Both the position numbers and the translations under genes were made by a program. From Paraflavitalea pollutisoli (GTDB taxonomy: Bacteria; Bacteroidota; Bacteroidia; Chitinophagales; Chitinophagaceae), in NCBI RefSeq assembly GCF_029360705.1, contig NZ_JARKMX010000008.1:248001-312000 (forward strand): a DNA stretch of 64,000 nt. Direction: 5' to 3'. Of the stretch, positions 36,545 to 45,943 are shown in pieces. Within the stretch, counting starts at the first letter, position 1. Each line of letters begins with the position of its first letter. The notes under the pieces were generated by a model, which made no database searches, had not been told where the DNA came from, and saw only the letters and a list, made by a program, of their open reading frames with translations.

Positions 36545-37090
36545 CTAATGGTTGCGTGGGTCATCGGCCGGATTAACGTAGCTAATGCCCAATGGGCCAG
36601 TGGCGGTCACCTGCGAAACGTATTCGCCGGATTTGGCCCAATGGAAATGCGGGGTGTTACCGGGTAGAATAAATACAGCGCCTGGAGGGAATGCCATGAG
36701 TTTGGCATCGTCGAAACTGGTGCCCAGGCCAATGTAGAAAACACCCGATAGGATGGTATAGATCCTGTCTTCCGGGTGGATATGCGGCAAGAGCTTGACG
36801 CCCGCCGGTACTTTTACACGCACCACATACGGACCTTTAATCGTGGGGTCGCCCGCTATCACTGCCAGGCGTACCGGCGCGGGAAATGCTGCAAAGGGAA
36901 ACCAGCTGATGCTATCGGGTAACGAGGACCCTACCCTGTTCACCGGCAACCGTTGTGCCCTTGTAAGCATCGGTAGCAGCAATAAAGATAGCATGAACGT
37001 TACCACTGCTGCGAGGTATGGTGTCGAATAAATGGCTGTAGCCGAGTTCTTGCTATTGTTATAGGCCCTCCGGTTCATTGTTTGTTCCAT
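36545..37090 (-). CDS. Cupin-domain protein with membrane anchor or signal
   Basis: A 181-residue protein whose N terminus has a hydrophobic segment (AAVVTFMLSLLLLPMLTRA) followed by a single cupin domain: LLPHIHPEDRIYTILSG (metal-ligand motif 1, H-x-H...E-like) and FILPGNTPHFHWAKSG (motif 2 His). Such small cupins bind a metal and act as oxygenases, isomerases or simple binding proteins; the reaction is unknown. The start was moved from the 37144 frame to ATG 37090 (MEQTMNRRAY); ATG 37078 is a further choice. It is monocistronic. Confidence 0.78.
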   Translation of the reverse strand: MEQTMNRRAYNNSKNSATAIYSTPYLAAVVTFMLSLLLLPMLTRAQRLPVNRVGSSLPDSISWFPFAAFPAPVRLAVIAGDPTIKGPYVVRVKVPAGVKLLPHIHPEDRIYTILSGVFYIGLGTSFDDAKLMAFPPGAVFILPGNTPHFHWAKSGEYVSQVTATGPLGISYVNPADDPRNH

Positions 37091-37328
37091 GCTATATTGA
37101 TTTGCTGGTAAAATTATGGCCGGTGCCTGCCTGTTGACAAGCACAAAGGGGCAAGGCGGTCTATTTCATCCGTGAGGCGACCAGGCCGGCCGGTGAAAGT
37201 GCTACGATGTTATTGATAGCAATTATCCCCTAATGGACGTTTTCTGACCCGTTGAAGGTATATGTGGCAGCATGTCAACAGGGCTGGTATGGTTATTGAA
37301 TAAGCTGCTGCAATTAATTCTGCCGAAT

Positions 37329-38141
37329 ATGAACAAACAAATGAAAAACCTGCTATTGGTTGCTTGTGTTCCCCTATTGATGACAAGCTGTGTGGCCAAA
37401 AGAAAATTTGTGGCCTCCCAGCAACAAGTCAGCAGTCTGCAAGATGATAGCCTGCGATTGGAAAAGAAAATAGCCGGATTACAAAACGATGTGGCTGGTC
37501 TGCAGAAAAACCTGGCAGACCTCAACCAGAAAATGGAGGCCAGTAACAAAGCTGCGGCAGGTACCATTGCCAGTCAGCAAAATGCCCTCCAGAAAAGTGA
37601 ACAGGAACTGGCCGACCGGCAACGTAAGCTGGAATCCCTGCAATCATTGCTGGAGCAACAAAAGAAAAACGCCGATGCCCTGCGCCAGAAAATGGCCGAT
37701 GCGTTGGTGAAGTTCAATTCCAATGAACTGAGTGTATCTGTAAAGAATGGTAAGGTATATGTGAGCTTGCAGGAAAATCTTTTATTTCCTTCTGGCAGTG
37801 CCACGGTCAATGCGAAAGGAAAAGAGGCCCTGGGTAAACTGGCCGAGGTATTGAATGCAAACCACGACATTACTGTGAATATCGAAGGACATACCGACTC
37901 TATTCCTATCCGCACCCGGTTTGAAGACAACTGGGCGCTGAGTACTGCGCGGGCTTCGAGCATCGTGCGTATCCTGACGAAAGACTACCAGGTCGATCCG
38001 GTTCGTGTGGTAGCATCTGGCCATAGCCAATATGATCCTGTAGAGGCCAACAGCACGCCCGAAGGAAGAGCTAAAAACAGAAGAACAGAGATCATCCTGT
38101 CGCCCAAGCTGGATGAATTGTACAAGTTGATCAACGGATAG
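37329..38141 (+). CDS. OmpA family lipoprotein with coiled coil
   Basis: A 270-residue lipoprotein (LLLVACVPLLMTSCVAK). Residues about 30-135 form a long heptad-rich coiled coil (QQVSSLQDDSLRLEKKIAGL and onward), followed by an OmpA-like peptidoglycan-binding domain (YVSLQENLLFPSGSATV, VNIEGHTDSIPI, ALSTARASSIVRIL, EGRAKNRRTEIIL). It tethers the outer membrane to peptidoglycan. The start at 37329 precedes a second ATG at 37341; both give the same lipoprotein signal. A terminator follows. Confidence 0.9.
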   Translation: MNKQMKNLLLVACVPLLMTSCVAKRKFVASQQQVSSLQDDSLRLEKKIAGLQNDVAGLQKNLADLNQKMEASNKAAAGTIASQQNALQKSEQELADRQRKLESLQSLLEQQKKNADALRQKMADALVKFNSNELSVSVKNGKVYVSLQENLLFPSGSATVNAKGKEALGKLAEVLNANHDITVNIEGHTDSIPIRTRFEDNWALSTARASSIVRILTKDYQVDPVRVVASGHSQYDPVEANSTPEGRAKNRRTEIILSPKLDELYKLING

Positions 38142-38157
38142 AAATATATCGTTATAA

Positions 38158-38200
38158 ACGAAAAAGCCAGATTGCTTGGTAGCGGTCTGGCTTTTTTCGT
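38158..38200 (+). terminator. Rho-independent terminator after the OmpA gene
   Basis: ACGAAAAAGCCAGA and TCTGGCTTTTTTCGT form a 14-bp stem with a T-rich end, 16 bp after the stop codon. It is typical and probably efficient. Confidence 0.9.
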
Positions 38201-38273
38201 GCCCATGGGAAAGTCGTAGGTGATATTCGGCGGTTTGTTTTATCTTGGTCAGACATAAGAATAAAAAACTGAT

Positions 38274-39119
38274 ATGAGCCTACTGCGTACATGGCTGGTG
38301 TTGATACTGGTCGTTTTGTTGGTGACGGCTTTCAAAGAAAAAGAAACCGTATGGGTGGCCATTGGCGACTCGATCACGTACCTCAATGACCATCCCAATG
38401 AAACCGGGAACCGCGTGACCAAAGGTTATCTCAGCCGCGTCGTGGAAGAAATGCCCAACCTGCGGTACATCAACCAGGGACACAATGGATGGAAGTCGAC
38501 CGATATCGCCGGCAAGATCGAAAGCCTGGGACTGGTGAAAGCAGACGTATACACGGTGTTCCTGGGCACCAACGATTGGTGGGGCGGCCGTCCCTTGGGT
38601 ACCCTGGAAGATTACAAGAATAATACGGGTACGGGTTCCGTATACGGAGCGTTCCGGATCATCATCAACAAAATACGCCAACTCAACGCGGAGGCGAAGA
38701 TCGTGCTCATAACGCCCATGCAGCGCGGAGACTTTGTGTACCTGCTCAATCCCACCAATAACGCTTATGGATCATACAAGCAAAAGAACGGTCAATGGTT
38801 GGAGCAGTTTGCCAATGCCGTCATCGACATCGCCAAGGCCGAAAAGATGCCGGTGGTAGACCTGTACCACGAAAAACGGCTCGGGCTCAAAAAGATGGTC
38901 AACTTCAAGCGGTTGAAAGATACGGCTACCGGTCAGTATAAAAATTATCCCTATCCCCTATACACGCAGATCCCTTTTGATCCCAAAAACGACGAATACC
39001 CCTATCCCCCGGAAGCCATCAACATGACCTACGACGGGCTGCATCCTTCCGACAAAGGCAATGAGATCATCGCCGCTAAGCTGGTCAAGGTGTTTAAGCA
39101 AGCCGGGGTCGGTAAATAA
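38274..39119 (+). CDS. SGNH/GDSL hydrolase, exported
   Basis: A 281-residue enzyme with a signal peptide (LVLILVVLLVTAF) and the SGNH blocks: GDSIT with nucleophile Ser33 (block I), GHNGWKSTDI (block II glycine), GTNDWWGG (block III Asn) and DGLHPSDKG (block V Asp and His). These enzymes hydrolyse esters of lipids or acylated polysaccharides such as xylan or peptidoglycan. The substrate is unknown. Its stop codon overlaps the region directly before the DUF4265 gene, which may be co-transcribed. Confidence 0.88.
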   Translation: MSLLRTWLVLILVVLLVTAFKEKETVWVAIGDSITYLNDHPNETGNRVTKGYLSRVVEEMPNLRYINQGHNGWKSTDIAGKIESLGLVKADVYTVFLGTNDWWGGRPLGTLEDYKNNTGTGSVYGAFRIIINKIRQLNAEAKIVLITPMQRGDFVYLLNPTNNAYGSYKQKNGQWLEQFANAVIDIAKAEKMPVVDLYHEKRLGLKKMVNFKRLKDTATGQYKNYPYPLYTQIPFDPKNDEYPYPPEAINMTYDGLHPSDKGNEIIAAKLVKVFKQAGVGK

Positions 39120-39132
39120 TGGATCATCGATG

Positions 39133-39140
39133 TAAATTTG
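39133..39140 (+). promoter_or_regulatory. Candidate -7 promoter box (TAAATTTG)
   Basis: The octamer matches the Bacteroidota consensus TAnnTTTG and lies 26 bp before the DUF4265 start at 39167. No clear TTTG at -33 is seen, so this is a candidate only. Confidence 0.3.
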
Positions 39141-39166
39141 CTACACAGGTTATCAATAACGTTCTC

Positions 39167-39622
39167 ATGAATTATCCCGACAGAATAGTACTGGTGTTGA
39201 CTTATAAGCACGATCCAGCAGACGAAGAAATTTTCACGGAAAAGGTGGACGCTGAAAAGGTTGGAGACTATTACAGGTTGGTCCATGTACCTGCCTTTGC
39301 ACCTAATATCGCGTATGGTGACGTCGTCAAGGTTGAATTTGACGAGGGCGAATACCACTTCGATGAACTAATGGAAGAATCGGGATTCAGTGTTGCCCAT
39401 CTTGTTATTAGGAAACAAGCGTCGAAAGAACGGATCGTAGCGGCCCTGAATGTCTTTGGGTGTGGGGTGAATACCCATGTGGCCGATAATTATGTAGTGG
39501 TTAGTATTCCTCCCCAGCTATCTTATCAACCTATCCGGTCCTATTTATATCAGGCTTTTGATGCCGGTGATATTGACTTCAAAGATACTATCAGTAAGAT
39601 CCACCGGCAGCAACTTGAATAG
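39167..39622 (+). CDS. DUF4265 domain protein
   Basis: A 151-residue cytoplasmic protein with the DUF4265 pattern: YRLVHVPAFAPNIAYGDVV followed by VEFDEGEYHFDELMEESGF and a second alpha-beta half (VIRKQASKERIVAALNVFG). The function is unknown to me. The start MNYPDRI at 39167 was chosen because the longer frame overlaps the stop of the SGNH gene and lacks domain residues. It follows the SGNH hydrolase on the same strand. Confidence 0.75.
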   Translation: MNYPDRIVLVLTYKHDPADEEIFTEKVDAEKVGDYYRLVHVPAFAPNIAYGDVVKVEFDEGEYHFDELMEESGFSVAHLVIRKQASKERIVAALNVFGCGVNTHVADNYVVVSIPPQLSYQPIRSYLYQAFDAGDIDFKDTISKIHRQQLE

Positions 39623-39764
39623 AGCGGCCAACACTCCGCAACCGAACGCCTGTCGTACCAAAAGCGGACAGTAGCCGGGGCGACGCAAAAAAGCCGGTGG
39701 TTGATTTGTAGCGAGTTAGCGAATTGGCACAGCCATGGACTGTTAGCCAGTACAATCATTTCAA

Positions 39765-41159
39765 ATGAAAAAGCTACAACTGATGCTCCTGCTGCTCGCT
39801 GGCAGCGGCGCACTCACCGCACAACAACCCGCTGCTTCTTACAAGCAACTCAAGGAATTTCAGGGTCTGTACGAATACACCAACAACAGCACGCTGAAGA
39901 TAGCGGCCTCTCCCAAGGACAACCTGCTGTATGCCGTGATCGGCGAAAGCAAATATCCGCTCAGGCATGCTGAACAAGACTTGTTCCTGGACGGGACCAA
40001 CAACAAAGTACAGTTCTATCGAAACAAAGAAAACCTCATCACCGGTTATTCCGTCCGCAACGATACCTTTCAGCTACTGGACAACAAGGTGTCGTTCCCA
40101 GCGAACATTTGGTACGCCAGGCCCGAAGCGGAGCGCAAAAAAGGTTATAAGTATCAACAGCCAGTTGCCACAAAGGATGGACTTAAAACAGGCGATATCA
40201 CCGCTGCCGGCTTGAATGCTGATCTACTCAACACCATGATGCAGCAGATCATCGATGGTACCTATAAAGACGTTCACAGCATCCTGATCATCAAAGACGG
40301 CAAACTCGTGTTCGAAGAATATTTTTACCAGTATACCAAAGACAGTCTGCACGAATTGCGGTCGGTGACCAAAAGTTTTATCTCTGCCCTCACCGGCATC
40401 GCCATCGATAAAGGCATTATCAAAAACACGGCCGAGGAAGTTATCTCCTATTTTCCCGAATACATCCTGGACAACCTGACCGAAAGCAAAAGAAAGATCA
40501 CCGTAGGCCACCTGCTATCCAACCAAAGCGGATTGGATTGCGACATCAGTAACCCGCAGGCTGCCGGCAACGAAACGGCCATGGGATATTCATCCGATTG
40601 GGTCAAGTACACCCTCGACCTGCCCATGGTCGACACGCCGGGTGGTAAAGGCAGGTATTGCTCGGGCAACCCCATCACCCTGGGGCGCATCATTGAAACC
40701 ACCAGTCAGCAGGCCTTGCCCGATTTTGCACGACAAAACCTCTTTGCCCCCCTGGGCATCACGCAGTTCAAATGGCATTTCAAGCCCGATCAAAGCAGTG
40801 CAGAAACGTTCTGCCAGCTGTACCTGCGTCCGAGGGATATGGCCAAATTTGGGTTGCTGTACCTGCAGCAAGGCCAATGGAATGGCCAGCAGACCATTCC
40901 AGCTACCTGGGTGGAACAATCGATCGCTCCGCAAGCCACGGTACAGAACAACGGCTATGGCTACCTTTGGTGGATCAAATACCTCAACGCAAACGGCAAG
41001 CGCTATTACAACCGCTCGGCACAAGGCAACGGTGGACAACGGATCTGCATCTGGCCCGAACAAAACATGGTAACGATCATCACGGCCGGCAGTTACAACA
41101 GCCAGTCCTGCTCGGACGAACTCATTGCCAAATATGTGTTGCCGGCTTTTAATAAATAA
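39765..41159 (+). CDS. Secreted serine hydrolase, class C beta-lactamase fold
   Basis: A 464-residue exported protein (signal MKKLQLMLLLLAGSGALTAQ). Residues 25-130 form an N-terminal beta domain; the rest is a beta-lactamase/esterase-like domain with SVTK (Ser200, Lys203), Tyr298 in RYCSGN and QGNGGQRI near the C terminus as the third catalytic block. It should act in the periplasm on esters, amides or peptidoglycan stems; the substrate is unknown. It is distinct from the hydrolase at 1502-2947, which has a C-terminal TPR. A perfect 12-bp hairpin follows the gene. Confidence 0.87.
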   Translation: MKKLQLMLLLLAGSGALTAQQPAASYKQLKEFQGLYEYTNNSTLKIAASPKDNLLYAVIGESKYPLRHAEQDLFLDGTNNKVQFYRNKENLITGYSVRNDTFQLLDNKVSFPANIWYARPEAERKKGYKYQQPVATKDGLKTGDITAAGLNADLLNTMMQQIIDGTYKDVHSILIIKDGKLVFEEYFYQYTKDSLHELRSVTKSFISALTGIAIDKGIIKNTAEEVISYFPEYILDNLTESKRKITVGHLLSNQSGLDCDISNPQAAGNETAMGYSSDWVKYTLDLPMVDTPGGKGRYCSGNPITLGRIIETTSQQALPDFARQNLFAPLGITQFKWHFKPDQSSAETFCQLYLRPRDMAKFGLLYLQQGQWNGQQTIPATWVEQSIAPQATVQNNGYGYLWWIKYLNANGKRYYNRSAQGNGGQRICIWPEQNMVTIITAGSYNSQSCSDELIAKYVLPAFNK

Positions 41160-41219
41160 TAGCCACCGGCCGCTTTGGCGGAACGATAGTGGATCTTGAA
41201 AACGGGGCGATTGTGAAGG

Positions 41220-41247
41220 GCTCTCAACCGCTGGTGCGGTTGAGAGC
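41220..41247. terminator. Perfect hairpin between convergent genes
   Basis: GCTCTCAACCGC, loop TGGT, GCGGTTGAGAGC. The stem is perfect and GC-rich but lacks a T tract on either strand. It lies between the serine hydrolase and LytTR genes and probably acts as a bidirectional terminator. Confidence 0.6.
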
Positions 41248-41260
41248 AGGTGCCGGGCGG

Positions 41261-41827
41261 CTATCGGTTCTCCAGCCAGGTGAGAAAATCCTGTGCTCTT
41301 TCTTTGTTGATCAACAGCAGGTCGGGTGAGTTGACATGCAGCTTTACAAAAAGTTTCCGGTTGAAGTAGTGCTCAACCTCTTTGATCGCTTTGAAGTTGA
41401 CCAGGTATCGCCGATTCACCCGGTAAAACTGCCTGGAAGAAACGGCTTCGGCTACCTGCAACAAAGACTGACTCAAGCAATACTCCCTGCCGTCGAAACG
41501 CATGATGGATACGCCCTCGTTGCGGATGTAAAAAAAGGCGATGTCCTCTGTTGGTACTGTGGAATACTTCTGGTGTTTGAATACGAGAAAGCTCGTTTTG
41601 TTGCCGGTGGTCACGCTCGGTGGCGTAGGATCAAATAGCAACTCGGCACTGTCAGATTTCTTTACAGCGCTAACGTTGTTTAATAGAGACAGCAGGTTGG
41701 AAGAGACGGATGATTCCGTCAAATCGTCCAGGTACAACACACAGTCTTTTACCAATTTCAGGTCCTGCATAAACCCCAGGCTTCTCAGGTTGATGGTCAC
41801 TTCTGCCCGCGCGTTGAATGTATTCAT
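41261..41827 (-). CDS. LytTR-domain transcription regulator, no receiver domain
   Basis: A 188-residue protein. The C-terminal 100 residues are a LytTR DNA-binding domain (TSFLVFKHQKYSTVPTEDIA, YIRNEGVSIMRFDG, FYRVNRRYLVNFKAIKEVEH, LLLINKERAQDFLTWLENR). The first 85 residues (for example LKLVKDCVLYLDDLTESS) are not a receiver and lack its aspartate pocket; they are not recognised. LytTR proteins bind direct repeats upstream of targets. No sensor kinase is next to it; the kinase at 43433 already has a regulator of its own. Confidence 0.8.
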   Translation of the reverse strand: MNTFNARAEVTINLRSLGFMQDLKLVKDCVLYLDDLTESSVSSNLLSLLNNVSAVKKSDSAELLFDPTPPSVTTGNKTSFLVFKHQKYSTVPTEDIAFFYIRNEGVSIMRFDGREYCLSQSLLQVAEAVSSRQFYRVNRRYLVNFKAIKEVEHYFNRKLFVKLHVNSPDLLLINKERAQDFLTWLENR

Positions 41828-42065
41828 TGGTTTTAATTTTCCGGTGATGAATGGTGAATGCTAGGTATGATCTTGCTGTTAAGCGATCACCTGGAAAAAC
41901 AAAGAGTGTGCCTGTTGGTAACCCATTGACAGGTAATTGGTTATGGAAAATGGCTTACAAGGATGGTCGCGATATTTCGCGATTTAGGGAAATGCTGCGC
42001 ACCGAAAGTACAAGACCCCGCTGGTCGGGCATGGATCCGCCGACCAGCATTAACTCCAGAAGCGG

Positions 42066-43436
42066 TCAATCAAATTTCCTGACGATACCCAGTTTGCTCA
42101 TCCTGGACCGTAAGGTAGACGCATTGATGTTGAGGAGGTCTGCCGCGCCACCACGGCCATAGATGCGCCAGTTGCAGCGGGCAAGTGTTTGCAGGATATG
42201 ATCCCGTTCATTATCTGCCATCGACTTGATCGATTGGAGGGCATCGGGACCGTTAGTTCTAATGGCGGGTAGGGAAACCTGTTCGATCCGGGTGGTCTCG
42301 GTCAACAACACACAGCGTTCAACCAGGTTGATTAGTTCACGGATATTCCCGGGCCAGGCGTAATTCAGCAAAGCCTCCTTAACGGCCTCCGAATACCCCT
42401 GGATCAACTTTTTATTTTGGGCAGCATAATGGGCTATATAGTGCTCGGCAATAGGAAGGATATCTGACCGGCGATCCCGGAGTGAAGGCAGTTTGATCGG
42501 AAATACAAAAAGGCGATAATACAGGTCAAGCCTGAACCGGCCGGCAGCCACTTCTTCTTCCAGGTTCCTGTTGGTGGCAGCGACGATGCGCACATCCACC
42601 TTTTTTCTTTTGCCACCAATGGGGCAGATCTCTTTTTCCTGCAGCACGCGCAGCAATTTGGACTGTATTTCGATGGGCATCTCTCCTACCTCATCCAGGA
42701 AAATGGTGCCTTCTGCAGCCTGTTCAAACTTACCCAGCCGTTTGTCCAGTGCACCGGTGAAGCTGCCCTTCTCATGGCCAAAAAGTTCGGACTCGATCAA
42801 CGTGGGCGACAGGGCCGCACAGTCGACGATCACCAATGGCTTCTTGCTTCTCGATGAATGATCATGTATGGCGCGGGCCACCAACTCTTTACCCGTACCG
42901 CTTTCGCCCAGCACCAATACCGGTGTTTCGGCATTGGAGGCTATATGGATCAACTTCTGGATCTCTTTGAGCATTTTGCTTTTCCCGATCATGCCATATT
43001 CATTGGCCGGCTGCTTCAACGCGGGGCGTTTATCGCTGTGCTCATGCAGGCGGGCCAGTGCCAGGTGCTCCTGGTGCAGGTTGTCGGCAATATCGAGCAT
43101 GGCGATGATGTCTTTTTCCCGGAAGGGTTTGACAAGAAAGCCATACGGAGAAGTTTGTTTGGCGAGCCGGAACGTATCAGCATCCGAGTTGGCCGACAGG
43201 TAGATGAAGGGAATATTCATTTGTTTCAGGTCACCCGCCAGGTCGATGCCTGTTTTCTTCCCTTCCAGGAAAATGTCCAGCAACACGAGTTGCGGTAATA
43301 CGTCTTCCATCATCAGCAAGGCTTCATCGGCAGACCGTGCAATACCGGTTACTGCATACCCGGCCGTCTCCAGCGCCATGCTGAGGTTGTGTGCTTCAAT
43401 GAACTGATCTTCTACTATCAATACTTTTTTACTCAT
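42066..43436 (-). CDS. NtrC-type sigma-54-dependent response regulator
   Basis: A 456-residue regulator: receiver domain with phosphoacceptor Asp54 (VLLDIFLEGK) and Lys103 (VKPF), a central AAA+ domain with Walker A GESGTGKE at 177-184, the sigma-54 contact loop GSFTGA at 224-229 and Walker B-like GTIFLDEVGEMP, then a FIS-type HTH (about 410-450, CNWRIYGRGGAADLLNINAS). It activates transcription from sigma-54 promoters. Its start overlaps the stop of the kinase gene by 4 bp, so the two form an operon and should be a cognate pair. Target genes cannot be read from this window. Confidence 0.9.
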   Translation of the reverse strand: MSKKVLIVEDQFIEAHNLSMALETAGYAVTGIARSADEALLMMEDVLPQLVLLDIFLEGKKTGIDLAGDLKQMNIPFIYLSANSDADTFRLAKQTSPYGFLVKPFREKDIIAMLDIADNLHQEHLALARLHEHSDKRPALKQPANEYGMIGKSKMLKEIQKLIHIASNAETPVLVLGESGTGKELVARAIHDHSSRSKKPLVIVDCAALSPTLIESELFGHEKGSFTGALDKRLGKFEQAAEGTIFLDEVGEMPIEIQSKLLRVLQEKEICPIGGKRKKVDVRIVAATNRNLEEEVAAGRFRLDLYYRLFVFPIKLPSLRDRRSDILPIAEHYIAHYAAQNKKLIQGYSEAVKEALLNYAWPGNIRELINLVERCVLLTETTRIEQVSLPAIRTNGPDALQSIKSMADNERDHILQTLARCNWRIYGRGGAADLLNINASTLRSRMSKLGIVRKFD

Positions 43437-45793
43437 GCTATTGTAGGTTCTGCTGCGGGCTGCCAGGCTTCCTGCGCTTTGAAAGATATATGGATGGTGG
43501 TGCCGTGGTCGACGTTCATCACGAGGGTTGCGCCGATATCACGGCAAAGGCCCTGCATCAGTTGCATGCCAAGCGAACGCCGGCCAGCCAGTTGGTCGGC
43601 CGGAATGCCGACGCCATTGTCGATGATCTGTAAATGATACGTATCTCCCTCCCGGTTAAAAACAAGTTTGATCGTCCCCTGCTCCCGGCCTTCAAAGGCA
43701 TATTTGGCCGCATTGGTCAGGGCTTCGTTGATGATGACCGCGAGTGGCATGGCTACTTTGGTAGGCAGTGCTTCTTTTTGAAGTTCATGCACCACCCGGA
43801 TATTCCTGTTTTCCAGGTCGAAACTGTCTTCGAGGAAGATGAGGAAATCACGGATGTACTGACTGAAACAAACCTGCTCGATGTCTTCCGACTGATATAC
43901 TTTTTGGTGAAACAGTGACATGGCATATACCCGGCTTTTGCTTTTCTCCAGGGCCGTACGGGCTTCCAGTCCGGAGTTGCGTGCCTGGCTTTCGAGCAGG
44001 CAAAAAATGGTATGCAGGTTATTCTTAACGCGGTGATGCACCTCTTTCAGCAGCCATTCTTTTTCAGAAACCACTTTTTGCAATACCTCATTCTGCATCT
44101 GAACACGCTGGTTGTTGCGTTGCTTTTGCCGGTAAAGCCGGTACCCCAGGATCAGCGTGATCAGCGCTAGCCCCAGGCAACCAGCAGCGATCAGGTAGAT
44201 CATCCTGGACTGTCGCAACTTATCTTCCTGGGCGATGGCCTTCTGCTCGAGGATCGCAATGCCCTGGTTCTTGATCTTTATTTCCTGCTCTTTTTCTTTG
44301 GCTTTATAGGCAATGTCCATTTCGGTGACGACACTGTCTCTTTTGGCGCGCAGCTTCATTTCTGCTTCCCCATTCAGGTAAAGCAAGTGCTTTATGGCCG
44401 ATTGGTAATGGCCGGTGGCCGAATCGGCCAGGTACAGCATATAGTGTGCCTGGCGCTCGCCTATAGTGGTCGAGTCGGCAAATCCTTCGCCAAATACCTG
44501 GTACAGGTATTTCCTGGCTTTGTCGTACTGGTGTGAGTCCAGGTAGAGTTGCCCCAGGGTGTAATAGCCATCCAGCACGCGGTGTTTTTTTCTTTCCAGA
44601 ATTTCCAGGTACTGTAGAAAATATTGTTCGGCTTTTCCAAATTGCTTGATTTCCCGGTAAGCGTGTCCCAGTTTATGTATGTACATACAGCTGTCGAGCC
44701 AGGTTTTAGGCGGATATTTTTGCCAGGAGTTCTCCAGGTATTGAATAGCCTCCCGGTGCCTGCCCAATTTGCTATAGGATACGCTGAGGGATGAATGCAG
44801 TATGGTAGACGACAAATTATACAGTCCCGGATAATGCCTATAGTAGTTACTGGCCTGTAAGTAAGCATTGACGGCGTCGTCAAAACGATCCTGCCGGTGA
44901 TCTATCATTCCTTTGATCAGGTAGATGTCGCCCGCGGCGGAAGAGTCGCGGGTGTCGTGCACGCTCTGCATGGCGGCGCGCGAATAATAATAGGCAGAAT
45001 CTGATTTGCCTGCCTGCATGGAATAAAAAGCTAGGGCAAAATAGGCATAGTGCAGCCGCTTATACCCCAGCTTTCGATAATCTTCCACCACTTGCAACAT
45101 ATCGTGCCCCGCGTTGCTTCTTTGTTCCTGGAAGTCAACGAAGGCTATGTTTCTTCTCGCCATGATGGCCAGTTCTTCCAACCCGAGTCGTTTACAAAGG
45201 GTTTCTGCTTCCCGCGCATATTTGATGCATTTTTCGTTCAGGTCCTTGAAGTCGCCCTGATCGGTGGCCCAGTGATAGAAGCTGAGGGTGAGCAATAGCT
45301 TCGCTTTGGCCGTGTCATCCGGCGCCAATGACAGCAATTGAATCATCGAAGCAGGTTTTTCTTCGCGGAAGTAAACCTGGGCCAATAATAAGAGCGATAA
45401 TTCCCGAAGGTCGCGATCATTCGTAAGCGCACTTTCAGTATACGCCTGGTTGGCATAGCTGGCAGCCGTCTGCAGGTCGGAGGACGTCCTGACCGGCAGG
45501 TTCAGGTAAAGACTGCCCAGATCGATGAGAAGGTGGATATGTAGCGGACCCTTTGGTACTACCCGCAGCTGCCGGATCAAACCAGTTTTTTTATCAGCCG
45601 TTACCGGAAGCGGTGCGGGATAATATTGACATAAGCTGTACAAGGGAAGCAGGAACAGCAACACGGCATACCCCCAACTACGCAGGATGGGTGAATGAGG
45701 TCGGGCGGTGCCTTGATTACCGCATACTTCGTTGTTGTGGCTGACTGTGTGCACCCGTGTATACATTGGTTCAAAATTACTGGCAATGGGCAT
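43433..45793 (-). CDS. TPR-containing HisKA_2 sensor histidine kinase
   Basis: A 786-residue kinase. A hydrophobic signal (YAVLLFLLPLYSLC) is followed by periplasmic TPR-like repeats (about 60-470), a coiled linker with KIKNQGIAILEQKAIAQEDK, one membrane segment (MIYLIAAGCLGLALITLILGY) and a HisKA_2 domain (EVHHRVKNNLHT, histidine at about 585) with a HATPase domain (NEALTNAAKYAF, IIDNGVGIP, SLGMQLMQGLC). It is a paralogue of the kinase at 7469-9706 and is paired by gene order with the NtrC-type regulator downstream. An internal start at ATG 45766 (MYTRVH) is an alternative. Confidence 0.87.
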   Translation of the reverse strand: MPIASNFEPMYTRVHTVSHNNEVCGNQGTARPHSPILRSWGYAVLLFLLPLYSLCQYYPAPLPVTADKKTGLIRQLRVVPKGPLHIHLLIDLGSLYLNLPVRTSSDLQTAASYANQAYTESALTNDRDLRELSLLLLAQVYFREEKPASMIQLLSLAPDDTAKAKLLLTLSFYHWATDQGDFKDLNEKCIKYAREAETLCKRLGLEELAIMARRNIAFVDFQEQRSNAGHDMLQVVEDYRKLGYKRLHYAYFALAFYSMQAGKSDSAYYYSRAAMQSVHDTRDSSAAGDIYLIKGMIDHRQDRFDDAVNAYLQASNYYRHYPGLYNLSSTILHSSLSVSYSKLGRHREAIQYLENSWQKYPPKTWLDSCMYIHKLGHAYREIKQFGKAEQYFLQYLEILERKKHRVLDGYYTLGQLYLDSHQYDKARKYLYQVFGEGFADSTTIGERQAHYMLYLADSATGHYQSAIKHLLYLNGEAEMKLRAKRDSVVTEMDIAYKAKEKEQEIKIKNQGIAILEQKAIAQEDKLRQSRMIYLIAAGCLGLALITLILGYRLYRQKQRNNQRVQMQNEVLQKVVSEKEWLLKEVHHRVKNNLHTIFCLLESQARNSGLEARTALEKSKSRVYAMSLFHQKVYQSEDIEQVCFSQYIRDFLIFLEDSFDLENRNIRVVHELQKEALPTKVAMPLAVIINEALTNAAKYAFEGREQGTIKLVFNREGDTYHLQIIDNGVGIPADQLAGRRSLGMQLMQGLCRDIGATLVMNVDHGTTIHISFKAQEAWQPAAEPTIA

Positions 45794-45943
45794 TCGACCG
45801 CTAACTAACCGGCATGAAAATACCGATATAGGGCATTATTGCTGATATTTTGCTGGTTACAGCGATGATACCAGCGCCGCAGGCGTAACAACGGCCGCTG
45901 TTTGAATGCAGGTTGTTGCAGATTCGGCTTCGGCGTTGCCAGT

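Noticed and set aside
41261-41827. Response regulator of the kinase at 43433
   Set aside because: It lacks a receiver, and the kinase overlaps an NtrC-type regulator by 4 bp, which is the natural partner.
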